Assembly: GCA_020052215.1 (NCBI GenBank)
Contig: JAGVPN010000510.1
Span: forward strand, 1 to 5,773
DNA length: 5,773 nucleotides
From: Syntrophobacterales bacterium
Lineage (GTDB): Bacteria > Desulfobacterota > Desulfobaccia > Desulfobaccales > 0-14-0-80-60-11
Reading direction: 5' to 3'
A model generated the notes under the pieces. The model saw only the letters and a list, made by a program, of their open reading frames with translations. It was not told where the DNA came from and did not search any database. This document shows positions 5,741 through 5,773 of this stretch, one piece after another; within the stretch, counting starts at the first letter, position 1, and the number at the start of each line of letters is the position of its first letter. A program made the position numbers and the translations under genes.

Positions 5741-5773
5741 AGGGACCAATTAGATTGACATCTGGGTGATCTG

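Overview
The window is high-GC DNA carrying four real protein genes, all on the + strand, with structured spacers between them. It suggests an anaerobic bacterium of the Desulfobacterota (old Deltaproteobacteria) type. That placement is inference from gene content: a Re-citrate synthase-like DRE-TIM enzyme, a two-gene B12-dependent methylmalonyl-CoA mutase, and a TatC with an enlarged first periplasmic loop. No rRNA or other marker confirms it.

Layout. (1) 9-1772: an isopropylmalate/homocitrate/Re-citrate synthase family enzyme whose C-terminus is a Cache/PDC-like ligand-sensor domain; its true start may lie just off the left edge. (2) 1773-2097: a hairpin terminator, a candidate promoter, then a leader with an 8-bp hairpin and a possible 15-codon upstream ORF just before the next gene. 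(3) 2098-3774: the catalytic large subunit of methylmalonyl-CoA mutase without its B12 domain. (4) 3775-3919: a spacer filled by three short palindromes flagged by GTAG/CTAC, resembling REP/BIME elements. (5) 3920-4324: the separate B12-binding small subunit of the mutase. (6) 4325-4794: another palindrome, a strong intrinsic terminator, a further pair of REP-like hairpins and a good sigma70-type promoter overlapped by a dyad. (7) 4795-5667: tatC. (8) 5668-5773: a tail with a weak hairpin and no gene seen.

How they work together. The two mutase genes must act together: the large subunit holds the TIM-barrel active site and the small subunit supplies the cobalamin, interconverting succinyl-CoA and methylmalonyl-CoA. 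If the first gene is a Re-citrate synthase, it and the mutase would both serve central acyl-CoA/TCA metabolism, but a terminator separates them, so co-transcription is not implied. tatC appears to be its own unit with its own promoter.

I see no CRISPR array, transposase, phage gene or defence system. The most unusual items are the sensor-domain fusion in the first gene, the REP-like elements inside the mutase operon, the structured leader before the mutase, and the altered TP.D motif of TatC.
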